NCBI RefSeq assembly: GCF_014203695.1
Contig: NZ_JACHJO010000005.1
Span: 186,001 to 250,000, forward strand
Direction: 5' to 3'
Length of the DNA: 64,000 nucleotides
DNA from: Nocardiopsis algeriensis
GTDB taxonomy: Bacteria; Actinomycetota; Actinomycetes; Streptosporangiales; Streptosporangiaceae
This document shows, one piece after another, positions 9,907-18,015 of this stretch. The notes beneath the pieces were generated by a model. The model was not told the DNA's origin. It was given only the letters and a program-made list of their open reading frames with translations, and ran no database searches. Positions within the stretch are counted from its first letter, which is position 1. Each line of letters opens with the position of its first letter. The position numbers and the translations under genes are program-made.

Positions 9907-10635
9907 ATGGAACAGGTCCCCCTGACCCTGCACGTGGCGCCCCCGCTGCGCTTCTTCCTGCCCTCCCGCTCACGGAACCAGGACACCCTCCGGATCGACC
10001 ACGACTCCGGCTCCTCCCTCGTGCACATCGTCCAGTCCCTGGGCATCCCCCTCACCGAGGTCGGCCGCCTGCGCGCCAACGGCCGCGACGTCCCGCCCAC
10101 CCACCGCCCCGGACCCGGCGAGAGGATCGACGTCGAGCCCCTCGCCCTGCCCCAGCAGGCACCCACCGACCCGCCGCGCTTCCTGCTGGACGTCCACCTG
10201 GGCACCCTGGCCCGCCGCCTTCGCCTGCTGGGCATCGACACCGCCTACGACAACGACCGCGACGACCCCTCCCTGGTCGCCCAGGCCAACGCCGAACAGC
10301 GGGTACTGCTCACCCGCGACCGCGGCCTGCTGTGCCGACGCAACCTCGTCAGCGGTGCCCACGTGAACTCCACCCGCCCCGACGAGCAGCTGCGCGAGGT
10401 GCTCCAGCGCTTCGCCCCCGGGCTGCGGCCCTGGACACGCTGCCCCGCCTGCAACGGCGTCCTGGTCCCCGCGCCCCTGGACGAGATCGCCCGCTCCCTG
10501 GAGCCGGGCACCCTCGCCACCCAGCAGACCTTCGCCCGCTGCGTGACCTGCGACCGGGTGTACTGGCCCGGTGCCCACCACTCCCACCTGGCCCGGATCG
10601 TCCACCAGGCCGAGCAGCTCCTGTCCACCCGCTGA
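9907..10635 (+). CDS. Mut7-C RNase-fold protein with N-terminal ubiquitin-like domain
   Basis: This 242-residue protein has two parts. Residues 1-80 form a ThiS/MoaD-like beta-grasp domain (Mut7-C ub). Residues 90-235 form the Mut7-C domain, with FLLDVHLGTLARRLRLLGIDTAYDN, LLTRDRGLL (PIN-fold acidic residues) and a C-terminal zinc ribbon, CPAC...CVTCDRVYWPG. The fold is that of PIN-like nucleases, and prokaryotic members are proposed RNases without a proven substrate. The start ATG lies just after a region free of other genes. It appears monocistronic. Confidence 0.85.
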   Translation: MEQVPLTLHVAPPLRFFLPSRSRNQDTLRIDHDSGSSLVHIVQSLGIPLTEVGRLRANGRDVPPTHRPGPGERIDVEPLALPQQAPTDPPRFLLDVHLGTLARRLRLLGIDTAYDNDRDDPSLVAQANAEQRVLLTRDRGLLCRRNLVSGAHVNSTRPDEQLREVLQRFAPGLRPWTRCPACNGVLVPAPLDEIARSLEPGTLATQQTFARCVTCDRVYWPGAHHSHLARIVHQAEQLLSTR

Positions 10636-10838
10636 CCCGCAGCGGCTCCGGGGCGCCGGAGCGGGAACCCGGGGCCGCTCCGAGAACGCCCGGCCGGTCC
10701 TGCCGAAAGCTTCGGCACGAGCCCCAGGTCCTGTGGAACCGAGAGGCCCTGCTGTCTCCGGAAAGCGGAAGGACTACCGCCAGGACCCGGACCGCCGACT
10801 CCGTCCCAGTCGGCCGCACGGACCGGAGGCCGCAGCGA

Positions 10839-11327
10839 TCACAGCTTTCGGTACATGATGTGCAGGCCGACATAGCCCGCGGTGGGATGGGCGAACCCCT
10901 CGGGCAGGGTGCCGAGCACGTCGAACCCCAGTGATCTGTACAGCTGCACCGCGCGGGTGTTGGTCTCCACCACAGCGTTGAACTGCATGGCCCGGTAGCC
11001 CTTTCCGCGTGCCCACTCCAGGGTGTGGTCGCACAGGGCCCGGCCCACTCCGCGACCTTCATGGGCAGGGTTGACCATGTAACTGGCGCTCGCGACGTGG
11101 CCGGCGTTGCCGAGATGGTTGCTGTTCATCTTCGCCGTGCCCAGAACGGCGCCGCTCTCGTCCAGGGCCACCACCGTCCGGTGGGGTTCGGAGAGCAGCC
11201 ACCAGGTACGCCCCTCCTCCTCGTCGAGGTCCACGGGGTAGGTGAACGTCTCACCTGCGGCCACGATCTGGTGGAAGAAAGGCCAGATGGCGGGCCAGTC
11301 GGCGGTGGTGGCGGTACGGATGTGCAT
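10839..11327 (-). CDS. GNAT-family N-acetyltransferase
   Basis: A 162-residue single-domain GNAT enzyme. Acetyl-CoA motif A is NPAHEGRGVGRALCDH (about 91-106), and the ETNTRAVQLYRSLGF motif B closes the domain. The N-terminal RTATTADWPAIWPFF helix is that of phosphinothricin-acetyltransferase-like proteins, but the acceptor cannot be predicted. The start MHIRTATTAD is preceded by AGGATGG; three codons upstream another ATG is possible but less well spaced. Confidence 0.85.
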   Translation of the reverse strand: MHIRTATTADWPAIWPFFHQIVAAGETFTYPVDLDEEEGRTWWLLSEPHRTVVALDESGAVLGTAKMNSNHLGNAGHVASASYMVNPAHEGRGVGRALCDHTLEWARGKGYRAMQFNAVVETNTRAVQLYRSLGFDVLGTLPEGFAHPTAGYVGLHIMYRKL

Positions 11328-11550
11328 GGCCGCCATCCTGTCGGGCCGCACGGCCGCACGGCCACCCCTTTTTCCGGCAAGTGGTCCAGGCCGTGCCGCG
11401 AAAAGACGACAGCGGCTGGTCACGGGCTCCCCATGACCCCGCTCCCCACAACCTCCTGGACTGCAGGGGTCGGCTCCGAAACACTGGGCCCTGCGGGCCT
11501 CACCGACCCGACGTCCCCCGCACGGCAGAGATTCCGAAGAGGAGACGCAG

Positions 11551-11925
11551 ATGATCCGCAGGCTTCAGGCGGTCGCCCTGGACTGCTCGGACCCCGTAGG
11601 CCTCGCAGAGTTCTACGCACGCATGCTCGGCGGACAGGTCGTGGCTGACCCGCAAGAGCCGAACTGGGTGGAGGTGCACGGCTTCGAGGGGACACCACTG
11701 GCGTTCCAGCGGGTCCAGGACCACCGCCCCCCGCAATGGCCCCGGGGAGAAAGGCCCCAGCAGATGCATCTGGACTTCGACGTGGACGACCTCGACGCGG
11801 AAGAGAAAAGGGTGTTGGAGCTCGGTGCGACCGTGCTGGAACGCACCGACCAGCTGCGCCCGGGAGCCAACTGGCGCGTCTACGCAGACCCCGCGGGACA
11901 TCCCTTCTGCCTCTGCCGTCACTGA
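11551..11925 (+). CDS. VOC-family protein (glyoxalase/dioxygenase fold)
   Basis: A 124-residue protein with one betaalphabetabetabeta module pair: LQAVALDCSDPVGLAEFYARML at the start, LDFDVDDLDAEEKRVLELGATV in the middle and YADPAGHPFCLCRH at the end. The metal-site positions fall on His/Glu-like residues in these strands. VOC members include glyoxalases, antibiotic-binding proteins and dioxygenases; nothing here narrows it. GAAGAGGAGA lies upstream of the ATG. Confidence 0.85.
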   Translation: MIRRLQAVALDCSDPVGLAEFYARMLGGQVVADPQEPNWVEVHGFEGTPLAFQRVQDHRPPQWPRGERPQQMHLDFDVDDLDAEEKRVLELGATVLERTDQLRPGANWRVYADPAGHPFCLCRH

Positions 11926-12006
11926 GGCGGCGCCGGTCGAGGCAGGAGCGCCGGTCCGTGCGGACCGGCGGGCACACCCTGGTGGCGGGCACGGCGGCCG
12001 GAGGAC

Positions 12007-12546
12007 TCAGACCCGCTCCAGGGGCACGTGTGCCCCCTCGGGCGCGTGCACACCCACGGGCATGCCCGGTTCGATCACACCGCCCTCGACCACCACACCC
12101 ATGACGCCGGCCAGGAACACCGGCCGCCCGTTCCCGTCGCGCCGCACCATCTGACCCAGCAGACCGTCGGCAAGCCCGTTGATCTGTGCACACGGGTTGC
12201 GCAGACCGGTGATGCGCACCCGCGCCTCACCGACGGCCAACACCGTGCCCGCCGACAGACCCAGCAGGTCCAGGCCCCGCGTGGTGATGTTCTCCCCCAT
12301 CTGTCCGGGTCCCACCTCGAAACCTGCCCGGGCGACCTCCTCGAACAGTTCCGCATGGATCAGGTGCACCTGGCGCAGGTTGGGCCGGGAAGGATCGGCG
12401 GCCACCCGTGAACGGTGCTTGACCGTGGCACCCATGTGGGCATCGCCCTCCACACCCAGACCGGCCAGGAGCCTGATGCGGGGAAGGACGTCCTTGCTGA
12501 ACGTATGTCCGGGGGAAGCGCTGACCGACTCCACGACAGGACTCAT
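12007..12546 (-). CDS. MOSC-domain protein
   Basis: A 179-residue protein that is essentially one MOSC (molybdenum-cofactor sulfurase C-terminal) domain. The conserved Cys occurs in ITGLRNPCAQIN (about 120-131), and GDAHMGATVKHRSR and LLGLSAGTVLAVG match the YiiM-like family. Such stand-alone MOSC proteins are thought to bind sulfur or Moco and some reduce N-hydroxylated compounds. GGAAAGG lies 8 nt before the chosen ATG (MSPVVES). It is divergent from a methyltransferase gene. Confidence 0.88.
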   Translation of the reverse strand: MSPVVESVSASPGHTFSKDVLPRIRLLAGLGVEGDAHMGATVKHRSRVAADPSRPNLRQVHLIHAELFEEVARAGFEVGPGQMGENITTRGLDLLGLSAGTVLAVGEARVRITGLRNPCAQINGLADGLLGQMVRRDGNGRPVFLAGVMGVVVEGGVIEPGMPVGVHAPEGAHVPLERV

Positions 12547-12769
12547 CGCAGTGGCCTTTCCATGCAGGGGGTAGAGGGCGCAGCCCAACTTTTTCCGTTC
12601 GGGCCGAAGAAGTACGGTACGCAGATTCAGGCCCTGAGTCGACCGTGCGGCGCCTGTGAGGGCGGTACGCCGACCGCTACAATGCCGTGTCCGCGCAGGA
12701 ACACGTCCCCACTCCACGCCCGAAAGGACAGGGCCCGCGCTTTCGCGAACGCGGGCCTGCGAACACCCG

Positions 12770-13432
12770 ATGCCGGAATCCGCCCCCTGGACCGCCACCC
12801 GCGACGCGTATGACGGTATCGCCGAGCACTATGCCGCCTTCGCCGCCGAACGCTTCCTGGCCGATCCCCTCGACCAGGCGATGCTCCCTGCCCTGGCAGC
12901 GCTGATCGAAGCAGCGGGCGGCGGTCCGGTGGCAGACGTGGGGTGCGGTCCGGGCCACCTCACCGCACATCTGGACTCCCTGGGAGCACGTGCCTTCGGC
13001 CTCGACCTGTCACCGGCGATGGTCGCCCTGGCCCGCCGCACCCATCCCGGCCTGCACTTCGCGGTGGCGGCGATGGACCGGCTCCCGCTCGAGGACGCGT
13101 CCCTGTCCGGCCTGCTCGCCCACTACTCGATCATCCACACCCCGCCCCGGGGCCTGCCCGCCGTCCTGGCCGAGTTCCACCGGGCGCTGGCCCCGCAGGC
13201 GCTCCTGCTCCTCTCCTTCCAGGCCCACGACCGGCCCGGACGGCTCGCGGAGCCCTTCGACCACAAGGTGGCCCCTGCCCACCGGTACTCACCCGACGAG
13301 GTGGCCCGCCTCCTCGGCCGGATCGGGATCGACGAGGTCGCCCGACTCGTCGTCGCCGCAGGAGAGGACCCCGTGCGCGGCTTCCCCCAGGCCCACCTGC
13401 TGGCACGGCGAAGGGCGCACGCCGTCGCCTGA
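12770..13432 (+). CDS. Class I SAM-dependent methyltransferase
   Basis: A 220-residue Rossmann methyltransferase. Motif I is VADVGCGPGHLTAHL (about 42-56), motif II is ARAFGLDLSPAMVALAR, and the LPLEDASLSGLLAHYSIIH block is the motif III region typical of UbiE/Methyltransf_11 enzymes. The acceptor is unknown. The ATG (MPESAPW) fits where homology begins, though the ribosome site is weak. It converges on the peroxiredoxin gene. Confidence 0.88.
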   Translation: MPESAPWTATRDAYDGIAEHYAAFAAERFLADPLDQAMLPALAALIEAAGGGPVADVGCGPGHLTAHLDSLGARAFGLDLSPAMVALARRTHPGLHFAVAAMDRLPLEDASLSGLLAHYSIIHTPPRGLPAVLAEFHRALAPQALLLLSFQAHDRPGRLAEPFDHKVAPAHRYSPDEVARLLGRIGIDEVARLVVAAGEDPVRGFPQAHLLARRRAHAVA

Positions 13433-13464
13433 CATCCGAACGGCGCGCGCGGAGCCGTCGAAGG

Positions 13465-13938
13465 TCAGCCCTGCTCGTCCTGCAGGCCCCGGACGACCTC
13501 CAGTGCCTCCTCGATGTGCTTGTCGACAGCCGTCATCGAGTTGAAGACATGGCGGACCACGCCCTTGCGGTCGATCACGTAGGTGACCCGGCCCGGCAGC
13601 AGCCCGAGCACACTCGGAACCCCGTAGCTCTTGCGGACCTTTCCTCCCTGGTCGCTGAGCAGCAGGAACGGAAGCCCGTGCCGCTCGGCGAAACCGGAGT
13701 GGCGCTCGGCGGAGTCGGAGCTGATCCCGATCACCTCCGCTCCTGCCTCGGCGAACACTTCGTGGCTGTCACGGAAGGCGCATGCCTGCGCGGTGCAACC
13801 GGGGGTGTCGTCCTTGGGATAAAAGTAAAGGACGACCACCCGCTCGCCGAGGCGTTCGTGGAGTCTGACCTGCTCCCCGGTCTGGGAGGGGAGGGTGAAG
13901 TCGGGGGCGGTGTCCCCGGCCTGGATGCCCTGTGCCAT
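13465..13938 (-). CDS. bcp: Thiol peroxidase of the BCP/PrxQ type
   Basis: A 157-residue peroxiredoxin that reduces hydrogen and organic peroxides in the cytosol. DDTPGCTAQACAFRD holds the peroxidatic Cys48 and the resolving Cys53 five residues later, the two-Cys spacing of BCP/PrxQ. APDFTLP and LPFLLLSDQGGKVRKSYGV complete the thioredoxin fold. The start MAQGIQAG has AGGA upstream; an in-frame ATG 17 codons earlier adds no family-like sequence. Confidence 0.92.
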   Translation of the reverse strand: MAQGIQAGDTAPDFTLPSQTGEQVRLHERLGERVVVLYFYPKDDTPGCTAQACAFRDSHEVFAEAGAEVIGISSDSAERHSGFAERHGLPFLLLSDQGGKVRKSYGVPSVLGLLPGRVTYVIDRKGVVRHVFNSMTAVDKHIEEALEVVRGLQDEQG

Positions 13939-14291
13939 GTCGTTCCTGCTTTCGAAGAGCGCCGGCCCCATGGCCTGGGGCGGCTGCACCGGCGACCCTA
14001 CCGCTCAGGTGAACGGCGCAAGGAGGCAGGAAGCAACGACTCCACTCGCCGACTCCTGGCACTGGTTTCCACCTGCCCGTCCGCCCGTGCCGACCTGCAC
14101 GAAGTCCGGCCGGCGCCGTTCCCGCCCCCCGGTACGGAAGGCTCGGCTGCGCACCGGTGCGGAACCGACAGGTGAACGAAAGCCAATGAACACCTTGTAC
14201 CGGGAAGGTGCCACCGGCTCAGGCCTGAAGTCGCGATTCGGGCCTCGGCCGCCAGGCGAACACCGGGACGCCCCCTTTACAGTAACTTCCT
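13939..14291. other. Gene-free divergent gap with CACCTT-N8-AAGGTG dyad
   Basis: About 350 bases between the divergent peroxiredoxin and LAL-regulator genes. No coding sequence stands out. The only notable structure is a perfect 6-bp inverted repeat with an 8-nt spacer at 14191-14210, about 80 nt upstream of the LAL gene's GTG; its form recalls operators of MerR-type regulators. This is weak evidence for regulation. Confidence 0.3.
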
Positions 14292-16967
14292 GTGCTCTAC
14301 GGAAGATCTGCGGAGATTGGTGCGCTCGACGAAGTAACCGCACAAGCCCGCCACGGCTGCGGCGGGGCAGTGGTGCTGCGGGGTGAGGCCGGCGTGGGCA
14401 AGACCGCCCTGCTCGACGCAGCGGTCGCACGGAGCGGCACGATGAGGGTTCTGCGGACCTGTGGTGCCGAGTCCGAGTCCGACCTGGCGTTCGCAGCGCT
14501 GCACCAGCTGCTGAGGCCGGTGGCCGGTCTGCTCGACGCACTGCCCGGGCCGCAACGCAACGCCTTGCGAGCCGCTCTGGGGCACGCAGCCGACGGCACG
14601 GGGGAACGCTTCCTGCTGGGAGCCGGCGTGCTGTCGTTGCTGGTCGAGGCCGCCACCCCGGAGGGCCTGATCTGCGTGGTCGACGATTTCCAATGGATCG
14701 ACCGGGCCTCGGCCGACGCGCTGCTGTTCGCCGCCAGGCGGCTGGGCACCGAACAGGTCGCCATGCTGCTCGCAGTTCGCGGCGACACTCCTGTCAAGGG
14801 CGTGCCGTCGACAGTGGATGTGGGCGGCCTGCCCGAGGACGCCGCGATCAAACTGCTGGAGTCCCGGCACGGGCTGCTGGCCGCCTCTGTGAAACGGGAA
14901 CTCATCACGCTGACCGGGGCGAACCCTCTGGCACTGGATGAGATCGCTGCCCGGTTGACGCCCGCGCAACTCACCGGCCGCGCACCGCTGCCCGAACCAC
15001 TGCCCGGCGGCACCCGGCTTTTCGGCGACCAGGTGACCGGGCTGTCGGCCCCCGCCCGGCTGGTCGCCCTGCTCGCCGCCGCCGAGACCGACCTCGAGGT
15101 GGTCCTGCGTGCCGCCGAGCGGTTGATGAACGGACCGGCGGGGGCGGAGGCGGCAGCCTTCACCGAACTGGAGGAGAGCGGGTTGACCCAGCTGTCGGGC
15201 AACAGCATGCGCTTCCGTCACCCGCTCATGCGATCCGCGGTCCACGAGACAGCCGCCCCCGCCGAACTCCGCAGCGTGCACGCCGTCCTGGCGGAGCTGA
15301 CCACGGGAGATCGCAGGGCCTGGCACCTGGCCGGGGCCGCACTGGGCCGGTCAGAACCGGTCGCGGTCGCGCTGACCGAAGCCGCCGAGCAGGCACGCAA
15401 GCGCGGCGGGTACGGTGCCGCCGCCACCGCTTTGACCAGAGCTGCCGAGCTGACCCCCGAGCCGCACGCCCGCGCCGTCCGACTGAAGGACGCCGCCGTG
15501 GCGGCCTGGCTCGCCGGCCGACCTGGCCAGGCCGAGTCCCTGCTGGCCGAGGCACGCGAAGGGACCGGCGAAGACAGCACACTCTCGATGGAGATCGCCC
15601 AGCTCCGGGGCCGGTTCGAACTGAACGCGGGCAACGCCGCCGAGGCCGTGCGCATCCTGGCATCGGGCGACAGCCTGGACATGCTGGCCGACGCCGTGGA
15701 GGCGGCCTCCCACGTCGGCGACACGGCAGCCATCATCGAGCTCGGCCGACGGGCGGCGTCGCACCCCGAGGGATTCCTACGGGACACAGTGGTCGGGATC
15801 GGGCTGACTCTGAACGGCGACGCCGCCGGCCCGGCCCTGCTGAAACGGGCACTGACGCGGGCCGACGACCTGGAGGACGCGGCCGGCCACCTGTGGGCGA
15901 CGGCCGCAGCCAGCGCTCTGGGCGAGTCGGGCCTGGCCGCGGAGATGGCCGAACGGGCCGGGCGAGTGGGCAGGGTGTCGGGGATGGCCGGGCAACTACC
16001 GGTCGTACTGGAGTTCGCAGCGACCGCTGAGCGCCTCGCCGGACAGCTCGCACGCAGCCAGGCCGTCTCCGAGGAGGGCCTGGCACTGGCGCGGGAGGCC
16101 GGGTACGAGAACACGGCGGCCGCGCACCTGGCCAACCTGGCGGTGCTGGCGGCTCTGCGAGGCGAGGAGGAACTCTGCGAACGACAGGCCCGCCAGGCGC
16201 TGGCCATCGCCCTGCCACACCGAGTGGGACTGTGCGCGGGAGTGGCCGCGTACGCGCTGGCGATGCGCGAGCTGTGCCTGGGACGCCACGCGCCGGCGCA
16301 CGAACGTTTCCGGGCGATCGCGGCGGCGGGGCCGGGTGCGGGACATCGGACCGTGACATGGCGGACCCTGCCGGACCGGATCGAGGCCGCGGTGGGCGCA
16401 GGCGACACGGCCGACGCCCGAACGGCGCTCTCGACCTACGAGCGGTCGACCGAGCACGCCGCGACGCCTGAATCACGCGCGCTGCTGGCCCGCTGCCGAG
16501 GCCTGGCCGAGTCGTCGGAGGAGGCTTTCGGTGAGGCGTTGCGACTGCACACCAACCCGTTCGAGGCCGCCAGGACCGCTCTGCTGCTGGGTGAGCGTCT
16601 GCGCCGCGCGCAGCGGCCGGGCCAGGCACGGGCGCATCTGCGGACGGCGTGGGAAGTTTTCGAACAGGCCGGAGCCCGACCGTGGGCGCGGCGCGCGCAG
16701 CAGGAGCTGCGGGCGGCGGGCGAGAACGCGAGCCCCCCGACCACCGGCGTGCTCGACGCGCTGACCCCGCAGGAACTGCGCATCGCGGGTCTGGTTGCCG
16801 ACGGGTTGTCGAGCAAGCAGATCGCCGCCCGGCTCTTCCTCAGCCCGCGTACGGTCGAGTACCACCTGTACAAGATTTATCCGAAGCTGGGCATCGGCTC
16901 CCGTACGGACCTGGCGCGGCTGGTAGTTCTACAGAAGGCTCAAGCATTCGGGGACGGCATGCTCTGA
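14292..16967 (+). CDS. LAL-type LuxR regulator with N-terminal ATPase
   Basis: This 891-residue transcriptional regulator has an AAA-type ATPase at the N-terminus (Walker A GEAGVGKTAL at 31-40, Walker B LICVVDDFQWID at about 131-142). A long Ala/Leu-rich helical repeat region that looks TPR-like follows, and the C-terminus has a LuxR helix-turn-helix (LTPQELRIAGLVADGLSSKQIAARLFLSPRTVEYHL, about 830-865). LAL proteins often control secondary metabolism or sugar use. It begins at GTG. A hydrolase gene starts 3 nt after its stop, so the pair is one transcript; the regulator may respond to that enzyme's substrate or product. Confidence 0.9.
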   Translation: MLYGRSAEIGALDEVTAQARHGCGGAVVLRGEAGVGKTALLDAAVARSGTMRVLRTCGAESESDLAFAALHQLLRPVAGLLDALPGPQRNALRAALGHAADGTGERFLLGAGVLSLLVEAATPEGLICVVDDFQWIDRASADALLFAARRLGTEQVAMLLAVRGDTPVKGVPSTVDVGGLPEDAAIKLLESRHGLLAASVKRELITLTGANPLALDEIAARLTPAQLTGRAPLPEPLPGGTRLFGDQVTGLSAPARLVALLAAAETDLEVVLRAAERLMNGPAGAEAAAFTELEESGLTQLSGNSMRFRHPLMRSAVHETAAPAELRSVHAVLAELTTGDRRAWHLAGAALGRSEPVAVALTEAAEQARKRGGYGAAATALTRAAELTPEPHARAVRLKDAAVAAWLAGRPGQAESLLAEAREGTGEDSTLSMEIAQLRGRFELNAGNAAEAVRILASGDSLDMLADAVEAASHVGDTAAIIELGRRAASHPEGFLRDTVVGIGLTLNGDAAGPALLKRALTRADDLEDAAGHLWATAAASALGESGLAAEMAERAGRVGRVSGMAGQLPVVLEFAATAERLAGQLARSQAVSEEGLALAREAGYENTAAAHLANLAVLAALRGEEELCERQARQALAIALPHRVGLCAGVAAYALAMRELCLGRHAPAHERFRAIAAAGPGAGHRTVTWRTLPDRIEAAVGAGDTADARTALSTYERSTEHAATPESRALLARCRGLAESSEEAFGEALRLHTNPFEAARTALLLGERLRRAQRPGQARAHLRTAWEVFEQAGARPWARRAQQELRAAGENASPPTTGVLDALTPQELRIAGLVADGLSSKQIAARLFLSPRTVEYHLYKIYPKLGIGSRTDLARLVVLQKAQAFGDGML

Positions 16968-16970
16968 GGT

Positions 16971-17849
16971 ATGCAGAACGTAAGCATCTGGAGCGAGGAG
17001 TTCGGTGCCGAGACGGACGCGCCGATCCTGTTGATCATGGGTTCGATGTCGCAGAGCGTCCTGTGGCCCGACGAGTTCGTCGGCCGCCTGACCGCCGGAG
17101 GGCGCCGGGTGATCCGGTACGACCACCGCGACACCGGCATGTCGGGCACCGTCGACTTCGCGACCGATCCGTACACCTGGAACGACATCAAGAACGACGT
17201 CTACCGCGTCCTGGCGGCCCACGGCCTGGACAGCGCCCATCTGGTGGGCCACTCGGCGGGCGGGCTGCTCGGCCAGCTCATCGCCGTGGAGGCACCGGAG
17301 CGGGTGCGGTCACTGACCGTCATCGCCTCCTCGCCGCTCGGCGGCGGCGAGGGTCAGGTGCTCATGCGGGCACTGACGGGCCGGCCGCAACCCGAGGGCA
17401 GCCTGCCGGAGCCGGAGCCGGAGTTCGTGGAGTTCTTCCGCGCGCTGATGACCACTCCGCCTGCCCAGAACCGCCGTGCGCTGATCGACAGCATGATCGC
17501 CGAGCAACGTGTGCTGCACGGCACCGGGCTGCCTTTCGACGAGGACGCGGCGCGCCGACTGCAAGAGCGCGTCTACGAGCGGGCCCGCGACCTGCCGGCT
17601 GCGGCCAACCACCGGCTGGCCGCAGGGGCTGATCCCGACTTCGAGCCGGTGGACGCGCTGCATCGGGTGCACGCTCCCACACTGGTCATCGAGGGCAGCC
17701 ACGAACCGGTCAAACCGGGGCACGGTGCGATCATCGCCGAGCAGATCCCGGGAGCGCGACTGATGATCATGGCGGGTATGGGGCATACGCTGCCGCCGGA
17801 GCACCACCAGGAACTGGCCGACGCGATCCTCACGCACACGGCCGGTTGA
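16971..17849 (+). CDS. Alpha/beta hydrolase
   Basis: A 292-residue alpha/beta-hydrolase fold protein. The nucleophile elbow is VGHSAGG (Ser95), the oxyanion region LLIMGSMSQS follows strand 3, YDHRDTGMSG is the family block, and the catalytic His is in MAGMGHTLPPEHH (about 270). The usual acid position reads IEGSHEPVKP rather than the common GxxD, so the acid may be the Glu or elsewhere. Relatives include TAP-like esterases and polyketide-type hydrolases. It is translationally close-coupled to the LAL regulator. Confidence 0.87.
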   Translation: MQNVSIWSEEFGAETDAPILLIMGSMSQSVLWPDEFVGRLTAGGRRVIRYDHRDTGMSGTVDFATDPYTWNDIKNDVYRVLAAHGLDSAHLVGHSAGGLLGQLIAVEAPERVRSLTVIASSPLGGGEGQVLMRALTGRPQPEGSLPEPEPEFVEFFRALMTTPPAQNRRALIDSMIAEQRVLHGTGLPFDEDAARRLQERVYERARDLPAAANHRLAAGADPDFEPVDALHRVHAPTLVIEGSHEPVKPGHGAIIAEQIPGARLMIMAGMGHTLPPEHHQELADAILTHTAG

Positions 17850-18015
17850 GGGGCCCTGGTGCAGAGTCTCTGCGTTCCCGCCGCCGAAGTGACAGGCCCC
17901 GATCAGCGCTTCGGCGCCCTGCCCGCCGTAGAGCGGCCCGGTCCGGGCAGCCCACCAAGGATGCCGGGGTGCCGTCCTGTCGGCCCGCTTGCGGCTCACC
18001 GTGCCTTCAACAACC

